Part shown: piece after piece, positions 52,627-63,028 of the stretch
Position numbering within the stretch: position 1 is the first letter of the stretch
Layout: every line of letters begins with the position of its first letter
Assembly (NCBI GenBank): GCA_016801885.1
Contig: CM028900.1
Location: 19,734,972-19,798,971, forward strand
Length of the DNA: 64,000 nucleotides
Direction: 5' to 3'
DNA from: Toxotes chatareus
Lineage: Eukaryota > Chordata > Actinopteri > Toxotidae
Program-made: the position numbers and the translations under genes
Notes under the pieces: model-generated
Told to the model about the DNA's origin: nothing
The model's input: only the letters and a program-made list of their open reading frames with translations
Databases searched by the model: none

Positions 52627-53489
52627 CTTACTGGGATGAGAGAGTTTGTCTGTGTGTGTTCTAGCTCTGGCTCCAAGGCCATAAACCCAGTTTCAAAATG
52701 CCAAGTAGCATGTCAACATGCCAGCCTTTGCCACCCAAGTTTAAGTCAGACAAAAGGCCCTTCAGTGCTCTAAAATGGTGGTTTAAGAATAGGAAATGAT
52801 GATCAGTCATGTATGGAAAAAGGCTTAGCAACAGTGCACAGACTGGAGGGCGACAAGAGGAAAATGAACTGCTAACAGGAGGTGAAATTGAGCAGTTAAA
52901 GCTTCATTCTTAATTTCTGAGCAGCTCGAGGTGGAGCAAAGTCTCTTGGCTCAAGAGTTTTGGCTTAATACAAAATTTCAACAGAACTATCCCTCACCTA
53001 ATTTTGGTGTTACTTTGGAAAAGTTGTGTGTAGGGAATTTGGATTAATGATGAATCCTAAGAAACAAGTTTCCGAAAAGTGGGATCATGTTTATCCATCA
53101 TCTGACATATTGTGGCTGAGTATAAAAGGCTCCCTCCCTTGTTGAAACAATCCAAATGAGATGAAAAACAGTTTGGTGATTACACTGACAACTGTTGATT
53201 CAGGTCGGGACCATGTTTCCATCCCCTTAAAAGTGGATTTTTGTCTGTGAGAGTGCACGCAAGTCAGATGACGTCTATGAAATAACCAGAAAACTGACAA
53301 GTGTTCCTCAAAAATGACAAAGGTGAAACTGTACTCATGCACCTTGAAGTCACTTTAGAAGCTTTGAAAAACTTTATGGATAATAAACATCTTGTAAGAA
53401 ATGAGAAAAGACAGAGCGTGGAAATGACCAGAATAAGAGGAAAATATGGCCCACTCCAAGGTTCAGCTTACATAACAATGTATTTCAGT

Positions 53490-53525
53490 AAAAAAAAAAA
53501 AAAAAAGAAGAAGAAGAAGAAGAAA
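53490..53525 (+). repeat. Poly-A followed by (AAG)n
   Basis: About 17 A followed by about six AAG units. It resembles a poly-A tail with a degenerate end, but no retroelement body is recognisable upstream. Confidence 0.85.
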
Positions 53526-55408
53526 ATCCCAGATATCTTTGGCCTGTGCCAGCGTTCACAGCTATGCCGACAGCCTGAAACATCCACTCTGACGCAAACC
53601 CTTCTGGCCACGTCTCAACCATGTCTCTGCTCACAGTTCAAGAGAAAAAAAGGTGATGCAAGCAACACGCAGTCTGCCACGCAGGACCAATAGCACCAGC
53701 AACAATTAATCAATGGCTGTGACATCACTGCTTTGAATACGACCAAGACAGCCAAAGCACGATGGGTAAAGGGACACAATTGGCTCTTTGTCCATTGTGG
53801 TCAGCAGCTGAAAAAGAGGAAAATACAGATCTGCATCATGGCTGTGATTAAAGAAAAGGTTTTTTTTTTTTTTTTTCGGGAGGTGGGGCGGTGGGGTATC
53901 TCTCACTGGTTGAGGTCAAGCACACCAGGGAGTCCATTTTTATGCAAAAAGAGAAACGTACTGCGGAGTGTATTTTCCACAGTGTCATATGAGGTGAGAG
54001 CTTCAGACATTAAAATTTTGTTGAAATTTGCTATGGAATAATTGTCATGACAGCAAAGTCACCCAAGAAAACACTTTCACTTTCAAGCAGTTTTGCCCAA
54101 GATATACGTTACCAGCAACTACATCAGTAACAAGACATAGTACGTAACATAATACCTTGAGAACACACAATTATTCATAGAGGACAAACTCGACAAAGAA
54201 AAGACAACCATGGCTCACAGGAAAAAAAATAAAAATAAATAAATGACTGGCAACTTTCTCCTTGGGAAGCCAATATAAGAAGATACAATATGAAGAGATA
54301 TTACCAGTATGAAAAGAGTGTACTTCACTGGTAAGCCAGGAAAAAATGTTTGTATTAATACACTACATGTTTAATTACAGTTTTGCAACAAAAACAAATG
54401 AAAATTGTCAGCTGAAATGTTGTTATCTCAGTGCACAACACTCCCTCCTCAGAAACTACAAAAGTTTTCTGTATGCTGAACTTAGTTGCAAGCAAATAGC
54501 TTCTAAAGTATATCAGTGAGAACAAATCACTGCCTCTTTTTAGTGTTTTGTTGTTGGTGTCGCCTGATAAAATAAAGAAAGCAAATATTGAATTTGCGCC
54601 TTACATATTAAAATCCTAAAATCATTGAGAGCACCAGCTTTACCCCCATTTTACATCAGAACCTCAGTAAATAACCGCAAACTATAAGAAAATGTGACAA
54701 AAAGAGAACACTTCATAGCCACAATCATATATTAATTTAATTTGTTTTTTTTGGCAGTGTTGGCCTTCTTGGGTAAAGATGAGTGCAAATAAATTAAACC
54801 ATCATAAAAAAAAATGGACTTGGACAACATGTGCCCGCTCTCAGATACCACTGTGTAAGTGCTGTTTTTATGCAATATGCTGGAGTCAGTGATTTTGCCA
54901 ACTGTCTCAACCATATTCTATCACTCCTTGGAACACAGAAGAGCCCTTGTAGAAAATGCTAAATCAAAACAGCAGGTTTGGTCTGCTCGCCAAGGTGTAA
55001 TCAAATTATCAACTACTTAATCAAAATGGAGAGAGGCTACAATTCTACTTTTTCACCATTACTGCTCTCAGTAAACCAAAAACATGTCTTAGCTTTGGCT
55101 GGGAGAGAAACTTCTCACTTGGCAATGGCTACAACCCAAATCAATTCCCTTTTATTTCTGCTAAACACCACAGTCGTTAAAAGTCAGCTTTTTAAAAACA
55201 CTGTTGAACAAAAGTCTGAACTTAGCCTGTAAAAACTTCACTCAGACGTTCATTTATAAATGAACATAACAAAAAAGAAACAAAAAAAAAAAAGAGTACA
55301 GAAGTGTTGAGAATACACTTGAATACACTACAGACAGAACCCAAGTTAATCTTAAACACAATTGTCATCACAAAAAAAAGACACACTTGTTACTCAAATT
55401 CGGTTGAC

Positions 55409-55432
55409 ATCATCATAATCATAATCATAATC
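55409..55432 (+). repeat. (CATAAT)n short tandem repeat
   Basis: Three to four imperfect CATAAT units about 110 bases downstream (intron side) of the hdac4 start exon donor. Confidence 0.8.
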
Positions 55433-55545
55433 CTAATGCCAAACGCAATTTTTATTCCAATAGCAGGAGGTTAAGCAGCTACACATGCACCGACAAGGAC
55501 AAACGAGTTCCTGTTGTGAAATACTGTCTTGTTTTTACATCTTAC

Positions 55546-55789
55546 CTGGTCGACTGTGAGAGCTCATCCCTACGGTTTGCTGGTGCCAGGCAGACTGGAC
55601 AGGGGAGGGGTGACGGTGTCAGTGCACCTCCGCGGTGGCCGTGGCGACCACCATGTGCTTCCCTCCAAGTTGGTGCGGCCAGTTGGAGGTGCTAAGCCAA
55701 GGAAGGGACAGAGGGGAGCTGTTTCTCAGAGTTTCATCACACCGAGCCACAGGTGGAGACCTCAGTGATGTGCTGTGGTAGGATTCAGA
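55546..55789 (-). CDS. hdac4: hdac4 first coding exon (5' leader plus MSSHSRP start)
   Basis: On the minus strand this exon begins after a good acceptor (pyrimidine run ending CCACAG at 55790) and ends at a strong donor, CCAG|GTAAG. Bases 55789-55568 are 5' untranslated leader. The start codon is at 55567-55565, with a G at -3, and the 22 coding bases give Met-Ser-Ser-His-Ser-Arg-Pro plus one base of a split codon. Human HDAC4 starts Met-Ser-Ser-Gln-Ser-His-Pro and, as I recall, has the same exon length and split, which fixes both gene identity and frame. The protein is a class IIa histone deacetylase that shuttles between cytoplasm and nucleus and acts mainly as a co-repressor of MEF2 factors. 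The leader holds two short upstream ORFs (separate entries). The exon is GC- and CpG-richer than its surroundings. Only seven codons are coding, so identity rests on the joint pattern with the downstream exons. Gene identity is firm; the exact leader extent is inferred from splice signals. Confidence 0.85.
55619..55654 (-). promoter_or_regulatory. hdac4: Upstream ORF 2 in hdac4 leader (11 codons)
   Basis: An 11-codon uORF (MVVATATAEVH, then TGA) ends about 51 bases before the hdac4 ATG. Its ATG has C at -3 and G at +4, a middling context. With uORF 1 it gives two start codons that a scanning ribosome meets before the main start, which suggests translational damping of hdac4. The function is inferred only from position. 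Confidence 0.5.
55726..55737 (-). promoter_or_regulatory. hdac4: Upstream ORF 1 in hdac4 leader (Met-Lys-Leu-stop)
   Basis: A minimal uORF, ATG AAA CTC TGA, lies in the leader about 160 bases 5' of the hdac4 start codon. G at -3 makes it a fair initiation context. Such very short uORFs usually lower initiation at the main start and allow re-initiation. It is real in the sequence if this exon is transcribed from its acceptor; its effect is inference. Confidence 0.55.
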
Positions 55790-57927
55790 CTGTGGAGGGA
55801 GGGAATAAAGTGTTTTCATATGAATGCGATATTCCAGATAGAGGCACGTATACCTATTAATGCTGTAATATCCACACTGTTTTCCGAGAAATTATAAACA
55901 GGGCACCTTCTAAATCAGGGGTTATCATGTGCTGGTGCCCTGTAGTGTCTTCCACCCCTCTGTGGAAGACACTGAGCTAAACCTCCTCTGTGTGGTCATG
56001 TGCGGTCCATTAACAGGCCAGGAGAGAACAAAGACCTGCAGGTCACCAGCCTTCACAGAACAGATGAAGCGTCTGTTTCATGATTTCATGTTTCAGGAAG
56101 CTGTGGCACTTTTCACTTTAGTGTGTGAGTTAAATGTTGTACATTCATCAGCACTGGTGAGTTAGATTGTAGCTGTCAAGGTAAGCTTAGCAACCACACA
56201 GGAGAGAAGTTACCACCAACCACAACAGTGAAGACAATCAATCAAAACTTGTTGTTATTATAAAGCACAAATGAAATGAAAACAACTCTACGTGAACAAA
56301 TGTTTAGCTCTTGTTTGCTCAATCATAAAAGTAGAAAACATTTCAAAAGTCACAGTCATTGAGGACCAGCCCCATTACTAATAAAACTCATCTGGTTTAT
56401 TTTGGACAAGAGAAGAGAATTAGTGAAGCAAAACAGCTCTGGCTTCCTCCGAGTAAAAGTTGTATCACATCTGGTTTTTATTCATTTGAACCATTTGGGT
56501 TTACTAAATGCAACACAGCAATGCAACAGTAAGTCACTGTCAGTGCTGTTACCACACCCAGTCAGACAAAGCTTTTGAATTTAGTCCAACAGCCATTTAA
56601 ATTACATACACTTATGTTCTTGTCATAAAACCACATTTTTTAAACACAATTAATAGAGTGTGACCTTTGAGTTTCACAATTTTCCAGATTCTAGTGACAT
56701 TACTAAGTTTTAACTTTCACAACTTGCATGGTCAGCTGGGGAAGTCAGTGCCTTAATATAAGGCTTTTCCCTGTAGTAGAACCGAAGATGAAATGCAAAC
56801 AGAGGGCTCCTGAAGGTTTGGACTTACCTCTGAGTCAACAGCAGAACAGAAAGAGGAAGAAAACGTTTCATACTGTCAAGTGTGTGTGTCTCTTATGTAA
56901 TCAGAGCTGCAAGGAGTACGTAAACACACACAAACACATAGAGGGAAGCCTCTGGCTTTTCGACCCTTAACCAGCACAAACTAGAACTCACATCTGTCAC
57001 ATCTAACAGGTGTCAGCATAGCTGAACACAAACAAGTGGTAATGAGAGCTGCAATCAGTCGCTAGAAACACCACAGAAGCCACAATAAAGAGTGTATGTG
57101 CTCCCCTTCTACACTTTCTCTTTCAAACTAATATGCACACAGTCTCTTTGCTGTCGCCGTTACTTTAAAGCTGTTGAACTGAATTACTGTCAAATGAATG
57201 AGTTCGGTGGAAAGAGGGTGCAAAGCTTTGCATGTCCAAATAAAAGCTCATGGAAACACATTACTGCTGCGACTCTCCAGGGTCTTACTTCACTTATCAG
57301 GAATTATCGGAGAAGAAAAACAGTCCCTTAAGTGAGTGACAAATTTAATGGCGGCCCAGCTTAATAATTAGTGTGGAATTTGAAGAAATAAAGGCTTTAT
57401 ACTGAAGGAATAATGTTTTTAAATCCACTAAAAAATGAGCACCAGTTTTGCTCCCACAGCCTCAATGCAACAACACATGACATTCAAGTGCAGAGCTGGA
57501 GAAAACAAACATCAGTGAGCTGTTATGACAAAACACTTCCTGAGCATTTCTCATTCTCTCTGAAACCTGAGCGTAGAACCAAACTGCATCCTTCAGGCCA
57601 GAGGATAAAGAACCAGAGGGGAAGTTTAGATGTCTGTGTCAATGTCTGACATGAGTATGTGTTAAGTATTCACCCAGACAATACTCTGACAGTGAGGAGG
57701 GATTCTCAGAGCAGGGGATGGATGATGGATTTGCTGAGGCATGAGGTGTCAGAAATAAAGTCCTCAGTGTGTCAACTGGAGGGCAGCGACGCTACTCTCG
57801 GATCAAGCTGCCTATTTTGGTTAAAGGGGCTGTCTGTCACACAAGAAATCAGACTGTGCTTTTACAGTTTGTCATTCTATGTCAGCAATGTCCACAGGCG
57901 TCGAGTCCTCTCACTCTCTCTGTCACC

Positions 57928-57963
<36 letters not shown>

Positions 57964-60900
57964 CACAAAAAGAAACTAGTGCAGCTCAAACTGAAGCCAA
58001 AACTACTCCATTTCTAACGGCATCAACCTGCAGCACTGGTCTGCTGTCTGCTGCAGTTCTTCACTGTTTCTAAAACTGTTAACTGTTCTTCAGGGATCCT
58101 ATTAAAGATGAATCTTTGTACGACACTGCAGCTATTTTTCCTGCACTGCACAGCCATAAAACACACCACCTGCACCTCTTCATGCATCTCATTTCCACAG
58201 ACTGACGCTTAAGATTGGATGAGATTTATTGTTCCCCTGCAGTAAAGTTTCAATCTGGAAGCGTTTCATGGCACTTGACAGGAAAACAGCTCTCAAGACC
58301 CTGTAATGGACTTCATTTCCCAAGCACTCTGAGCGCTGCCCAGAGTAATCACGATGACATAAAAATAACATGTGGTCGGATAGTGAGCAGTAAACAACAA
58401 TTAAGAGACCCCTTGCATAGCAATGAATCATTGAAAATGCACTTAAGCCACGAAGACGGCTTCAGCCTTTCGGCCCTAATTGAATATGAATTATTCAGCT
58501 GGCGAGTGGGATTAGCGGCACCGCAAGTATGCTTCTGATTGACATGGTTTTTCTTTGTTCTCAACAAAAATAGTTGAGGTATTAGCTTAGAAAAAAAAAA
58601 CATTCTGCAAGAAGCTGGAAACCCCAAAGGAAAAGCTTTGTATCTCACTACTTGCAAGACAAGGACGTAATATCCTAATATGTCTAGACTGTCACTTGTT
58701 AAGGGCATGGCTGAGTCAAACTAAATTAATTTTCCTCGAAAGGAGGGAATCTAAAAGTCAATTTGACACAGGTGACATGAGAGTAAAAGTGGGTAAGTGG
58801 GAGAAACATGGCAGAGGAGCTTGAGTGAGCCCATGACTGAGAAGAGAAAGCGATACGTTATCCCGGACAAAAGGACCTGAGGTAAAACAATGCTCTCTGC
58901 GGCTTGTTTGCAAGTGAACGAGGCAGCTTTGACGGCAGGGCATCACATCAGTCAGCTGTTGGCTGGAAAGGGACAAGATGAGAAGACGAGGACCACGGGC
59001 ATCCAGCGGCGCAGAGGGATCATTTTTCCTGTTGCTACAGAGCTCTGACAGCGAGGGGACGGTTTTATGTTGAATATGAACAGGTATCAGCTCAAATACA
59101 CACCAATAATGGGATATAACTGTTCCAGCTTTATGTGATAACAGGGTGGGACAACAGGATATCCAAATGAATGACTAATGATCAGTCATTATCACAGTAT
59201 GCAATGAGCTGTGTGTGTAAGAAAATGATACTGAACACAGAGTAGAAGATGAAAAATGGCAGAAAATCCTGAAGTATCTGCGTAACTTTGACACTTCTCC
59301 TTAAACTACAGTCCCAGCATAGACTAAAGTGTTCGTACATCAGCAGCAGATGCATACAATCCACACGGTCATAACTTAGATCGCTCACAAATCGCCCACG
59401 CAGATAAGAGGCAGTGGAAAAGTATCTTTTTTAATCCAGAGGTGACTGCAACCCAGCTGTGGCAATCAATTCAAGTTGCACTGCACCAAACACACCTGAC
59501 AGGCCTCACTCCCTCCATCACATATTCAATGTATCCTTACAAACTGTTCGTCAGCATACAGGCCCTCTCTGTGTTCTGCCAATGCTGCCGCTGCTGTATT
59601 TTTATGTAAGTTATGCCCACATAACTTCCACTGCTGCTTCTTGCTTAGCTTGAATCAGCCACACCACCATAACCTCCACCTGTAGGCTCTGACTGTGCTC
59701 TCTGGGGGGAGGATATCTGCTATCATCAACCCCCCTCTCTCTGCGGGGAGTGATGATGTCAGAGCCTTAATTGTTCTGTTGTGCTGTATTCTCATGTTAA
59801 TAAATGTTTCTCTGTTTGCCGACTGACTGAACTGCATATTTCACCGCGTTTAACACAGCGATGACAAGACAGGCATGAATAACATGTGACTATGCCTGAG
59901 ACCTGTCACTTGAGTTGTGCATGGATGCAAATGAAGACAAAGACATCCCAAACTAAATTCTTCCAAATTAGTCACTTGAAAATACATTTGTAACACAGGT
60001 CTGTGCTGAGTTCATGTTCTGCATCTGGAACTTTTGGTACAAATTATCACTGAAAGCTGAATGAGGGGAGACTGTTACAGTGTTTTCTTTTTTTTTCTGA
60101 ATAACAGATGCTTATAACCAGGCTTGTATCAAAATGTGAAACCTCTATTTAATGTTCTGTTACTTAATAATAACTTTTTTTTTCCAACTTTACAACACAA
60201 AATACTCTCAAATTCTTAGCAAAGCTCTGCAGAAATACATAGTGGAGAGCAGCTGGAGCCACACACAAACATAAAGTCTGGAAATCCACTTCCTCTGCAT
60301 CATCTGTAGAAGTTGCTGGCAGCCTCAAATGTATAACATACATATGGAAAGGGTTTTCACTAAGCAACGCTACAGCACTCATTTTATGTGCTATTTCCAA
60401 AGATGTGGCAACTAACATCAGCATGAATACGGATGTGTCCCTCTAATAACAATAACATCCAGCAGCTTCTGTTGAATGGACGGGTTTTATCCGTCAGAAC
60501 TGTATCTTTAGTCTCATACCTTAAAGTGATGGCAGTAAAATGTGAGTTTTACTGAGACTTGCCATCATGGCTTCCTCAAACCCAGACTGCTTAAACTCAA
60601 ACATATGTTTAAAGTTTTAGATTGAGGAGGAAAAATAGTGGAGAGTGCCATGTTTCCCTTGCATGTGTAAGCGTGCATTCCTGTGAAACCTGGAGAGAGA
60701 GATGTGGGGCTGTGGCATCAAATATCATGGCACACCACGATGAAGACTCTGGACCAGTCCCGTCTGTTGTTATATAAATGTGAGATGTGGAGTCTTTCGC
60801 TTCAAACACCTTATTTAGGACTGTATCGTGATTTACAGAAAACAAGAAAATGTTGACATCTTTGCTTGTCAGACATCTTTTAGTTTGATCTACCATCAGC

Positions 60901-61732
60901 TACTTTAGAGTGATTTAAAACAAAAAGGACAAAGTAGTAACACACACACACACAGGTCTGCTGATGTTTATGGACAATCAAACACAAATGTGTTATTACC
61001 CTGGTAACAAAAGACTCACTATTCTAAGTGAAATAAAAAGTAGGAAGTAGTATCTTTCGATGCAGTGTGCAAAGTCCTGTTATTAGCAGAACCTACTCAA
61101 CTTCCTTTTCTTTACTACTCTCATTCTTTATATATTACTCTCACTTTTTAACTCATTTACTACTCTAGCTTACCATCTGTATTATTAACTATCCATCTCT
61201 CCTTTTAGCAATCTTCCAGGCTGCACTGAGCAAAGAAGCTTTAAAGCAGATCTAAAGCTAAAAGTTTTTTTTTTTTTTAATGAGAATGGGTGTCTGCAGA
61301 ACTCTTTGAGTTTTGTGTAACTACTACAGAGCAAGGTAATGTGTCATGTTGCTTTCACATGACCAGACCACCAAGTAATTTTTTTATGGAGGGAGCACTG
61401 ACATCTGACTCGAAGCAGCACTATGACTTCACACTAAACTGCTCAGGAAAAACACTGAACCAGAGTTCAAATTCTTTCAACTTTGACCTAGACCATGTAG
61501 CTCCTCTCATCTGGTCTCACTGCCTGACCAGCAGATGAACACAGTGCTTTGTCATGTTAAGCTCCTCCACAATTATATGCTGCAGAACCTTTAGCCATGT
61601 AACTTTGCATCCAGTGTTGCGAGCAGACAGTGTAGAGAATCAAAATCTGCTGCATAATAGTCATATGACCAGATGGATTAGCGACAACTGCAACGTCAAC
61701 TCCTGCTGGGCTATTTTTGTCTGAGAGACGTA
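55790..61732 (-). other. hdac4: Upstream hdac4 intron, no gene seen
   Basis: This sequence lies 5' of the leader-bearing exon and should be intron leading to an untranslated first exon beyond the right edge. It holds a CA microsatellite (57929-57959) and scattered poly-A runs. A CpG-containing, exon-like but stop-broken stretch at 58200-58520 is a candidate conserved element. No host gene is recognised. Confidence 0.55.
57929..57959 (+). repeat. (AC)n microsatellite
   Basis: About 15 AC units, intronic. Several open frames crossing it encode only His-Thr runs and are artefacts. Confidence 0.9.
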
Positions 61733-63026
61733 CGGTGGGTACGGAAAGTATTCAGACCCCCTTAAATTTTTCACTCTTTGTTATATTGCAGCCATTTGCT
61801 AAAATCATTTAAGTTCATTTTTTTCCCTCATTAATATACACACAGCTCCCCATATTGACAGAGAAACACGGAATTGAGGAAATTTTTGCAGATTTATTTA
61901 AAAAAAAAAACTGAAATATCACACGGCCATAAGTATTCAGACCCTTTGCTGGGACCCTCATATATTTAACTCGCGTGCCGTCCATTTCTTCTGATCATCC
62001 TTGAGATGGTTCTAAACCTTCATTGGAGTCCAGCTGTGTTTGATTATACTGATTGGACTTGATTAGGAAGGCCACACACCTGTCTATATAAGACCTTACA
62101 GCTCACAGTGCATGTCAGAGCAAATGAGAATCATGAGGTCAAAGGAACTGCCTGAAGAGCTCAGAGACAGAATTGTGGCAAGGCACAGATCTGGCTAAGG
62201 TTAAAAAAAAATTTCTGCTGCACTTAAGGTTCCTAAGAGCACAGTGGTCTCCCTAATCCTTAAATGGAAGACATTTGGGATGACCAGAACCCTTCCTAGA
62301 GCTGGCCACTGCTGATCACCTGTCCAATACAGTCCCAACAGTGAAGCATGGTGGTGGCAGCATCATGCTGTGCGGGGGTTTTTCAGCTGCAGGGCCAGGA
62401 CGACTGGTTGCAATCGAAGGAAAGATGAATGCGGCCAAGTACAGGGACATCCTGGACAAAAACCTTCTCCAGAGTGCTCAGGACCTCCGACTGGGCCGAA
62501 GGTTCACCTTCCAACAAGACAATGACCCTAAGCACACAGCTAAGATAACGAAGGAGTGGCTTCAGGACAACTCCGTGACTGTTGTTGAATGGCCCAGCCA
62601 GAGCCCTGACTTAAACCCAATTGAGCATCTCTGGAGAGACCTGAAAATGGCTGTCCACCAACGTTCACCATCCAACCTGACAGAACTGGAGAGGATCTGC
62701 AAGGAGGAATGGCAGAGGATCCCCAAATCCAGGTGTGAAAAACTTGTTGCATCATTCCCAAAAAGACTCATGGCTGTATTAGCTCAAAAGGGTGCTTCTA
62801 CTAAATACTGAGCAAAGGGTCTGAATACTTATGGCTGTGTGATATTTCAGTTTTTCTTTTTTAATAAATGTGCAAAAATTTAAACAATTCTGTGTTTCTC
62901 TGTCAATATGGGGTGCTGTGTGTACATTAATGAGGAACAAAAATGAACTTAAATCATTTTAGCAAATGGCTGCAATATAACAGAGTGAAAAATTTAAGGG
63001 GGTCTGAATACTTTCTGTACCCACTG
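61733..63026 (+). mobile_element. Tc1-like transposon with IR/DR ends, internally deleted
   Basis: The element is bounded by TA dinucleotides (61731-61732 and 63027-63028), the standard Tc1/mariner target. Its two ends are inverted repeats of about 220 bases (61733-61955 and about 62806-63026). Each end holds two direct copies of a 14-base motif ending in CAGACCC: 61746-61759 and 61931-61944 on the left, with complements at 62817-62830 and 63000-63013 on the right. That is the IR/DR layout known from Sleeping Beauty-type elements. Coding remnants include an N-terminal start at about 62148 (MRSKELPEELRDRIVARH), which is followed by stops. An internal deletion follows, and then an intact C-terminal half. 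The first catalytic Asp region is missing, so the copy cannot make transposase. The ends remain similar and could in principle be mobilised in trans. Confidence 0.93.
62341..62814 (+). pseudogene. Tc1-like transposase, C-terminal half (156 residues)
   Basis: An open frame of 156 residues carries HGGGSIMLCGGFSAAGPG, FTFQQDNDPKHTAK and SQSPDLNPIEHLWRDLK. The second catalytic Asp (about residue 60, in QQDND) and the Glu (about residue 95, in NPIEHLW) are 34 residues apart, which is the DD34E arrangement of Tc1 transposases. The HGGGSIM motif normally lies after the first catalytic Asp block (W-x-DE-S-K-F), which is absent here. The helix-turn-helix DNA-binding domain is reduced to a stop-broken stub at 62148-62310. 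The ATG is an internal Met, not the true start. It is a dead gene inside the 61733-63026 element. Confidence 0.93.
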
Positions 63027-63028
63027 TA

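Larger units (their letters stand above)
2996..55545 (-). other. hdac4: hdac4 large intron (about 52.5 kb)
   Basis: This intron runs from the GTAAG donor after the MSSHSRP exon to the TTTCAG acceptor of the VDVSTA exon. Flanking phases match (one base, then two), so the two exons can join directly to give ...SRP-V-DVST. I see no host protein-coding gene inside it on either strand. The open frames are short and lack domain logic, or belong to decayed transposons listed separately. In human HDAC4 an additional 72-base coding exon (with VELLNPARVNHMP) sits between these two exons, and I did not find it here. Large 5' introns are typical of class IIa HDAC genes and often hold enhancers. Confidence 0.8.
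45000..55545 (-). other. Right part of large intron, no gene seen
   Basis: Between the right inverted-repeat arm and the hdac4 start exon I find only low-complexity tracts, the G-rich tract at 52.6 kb and its surrounding GC/CpG-rich patch. No transposon was recognised in this 10 kb, in contrast to 17-45 kb. That could reflect constraint near the 5' exon or chance. Confidence 0.4.

Noticed and set aside
57659..58073. Overlapping plus-strand open frames with HTHTHT runs
   Set aside because: They are all caused by the CA microsatellite at 57929-57959, with no homology or splice context.
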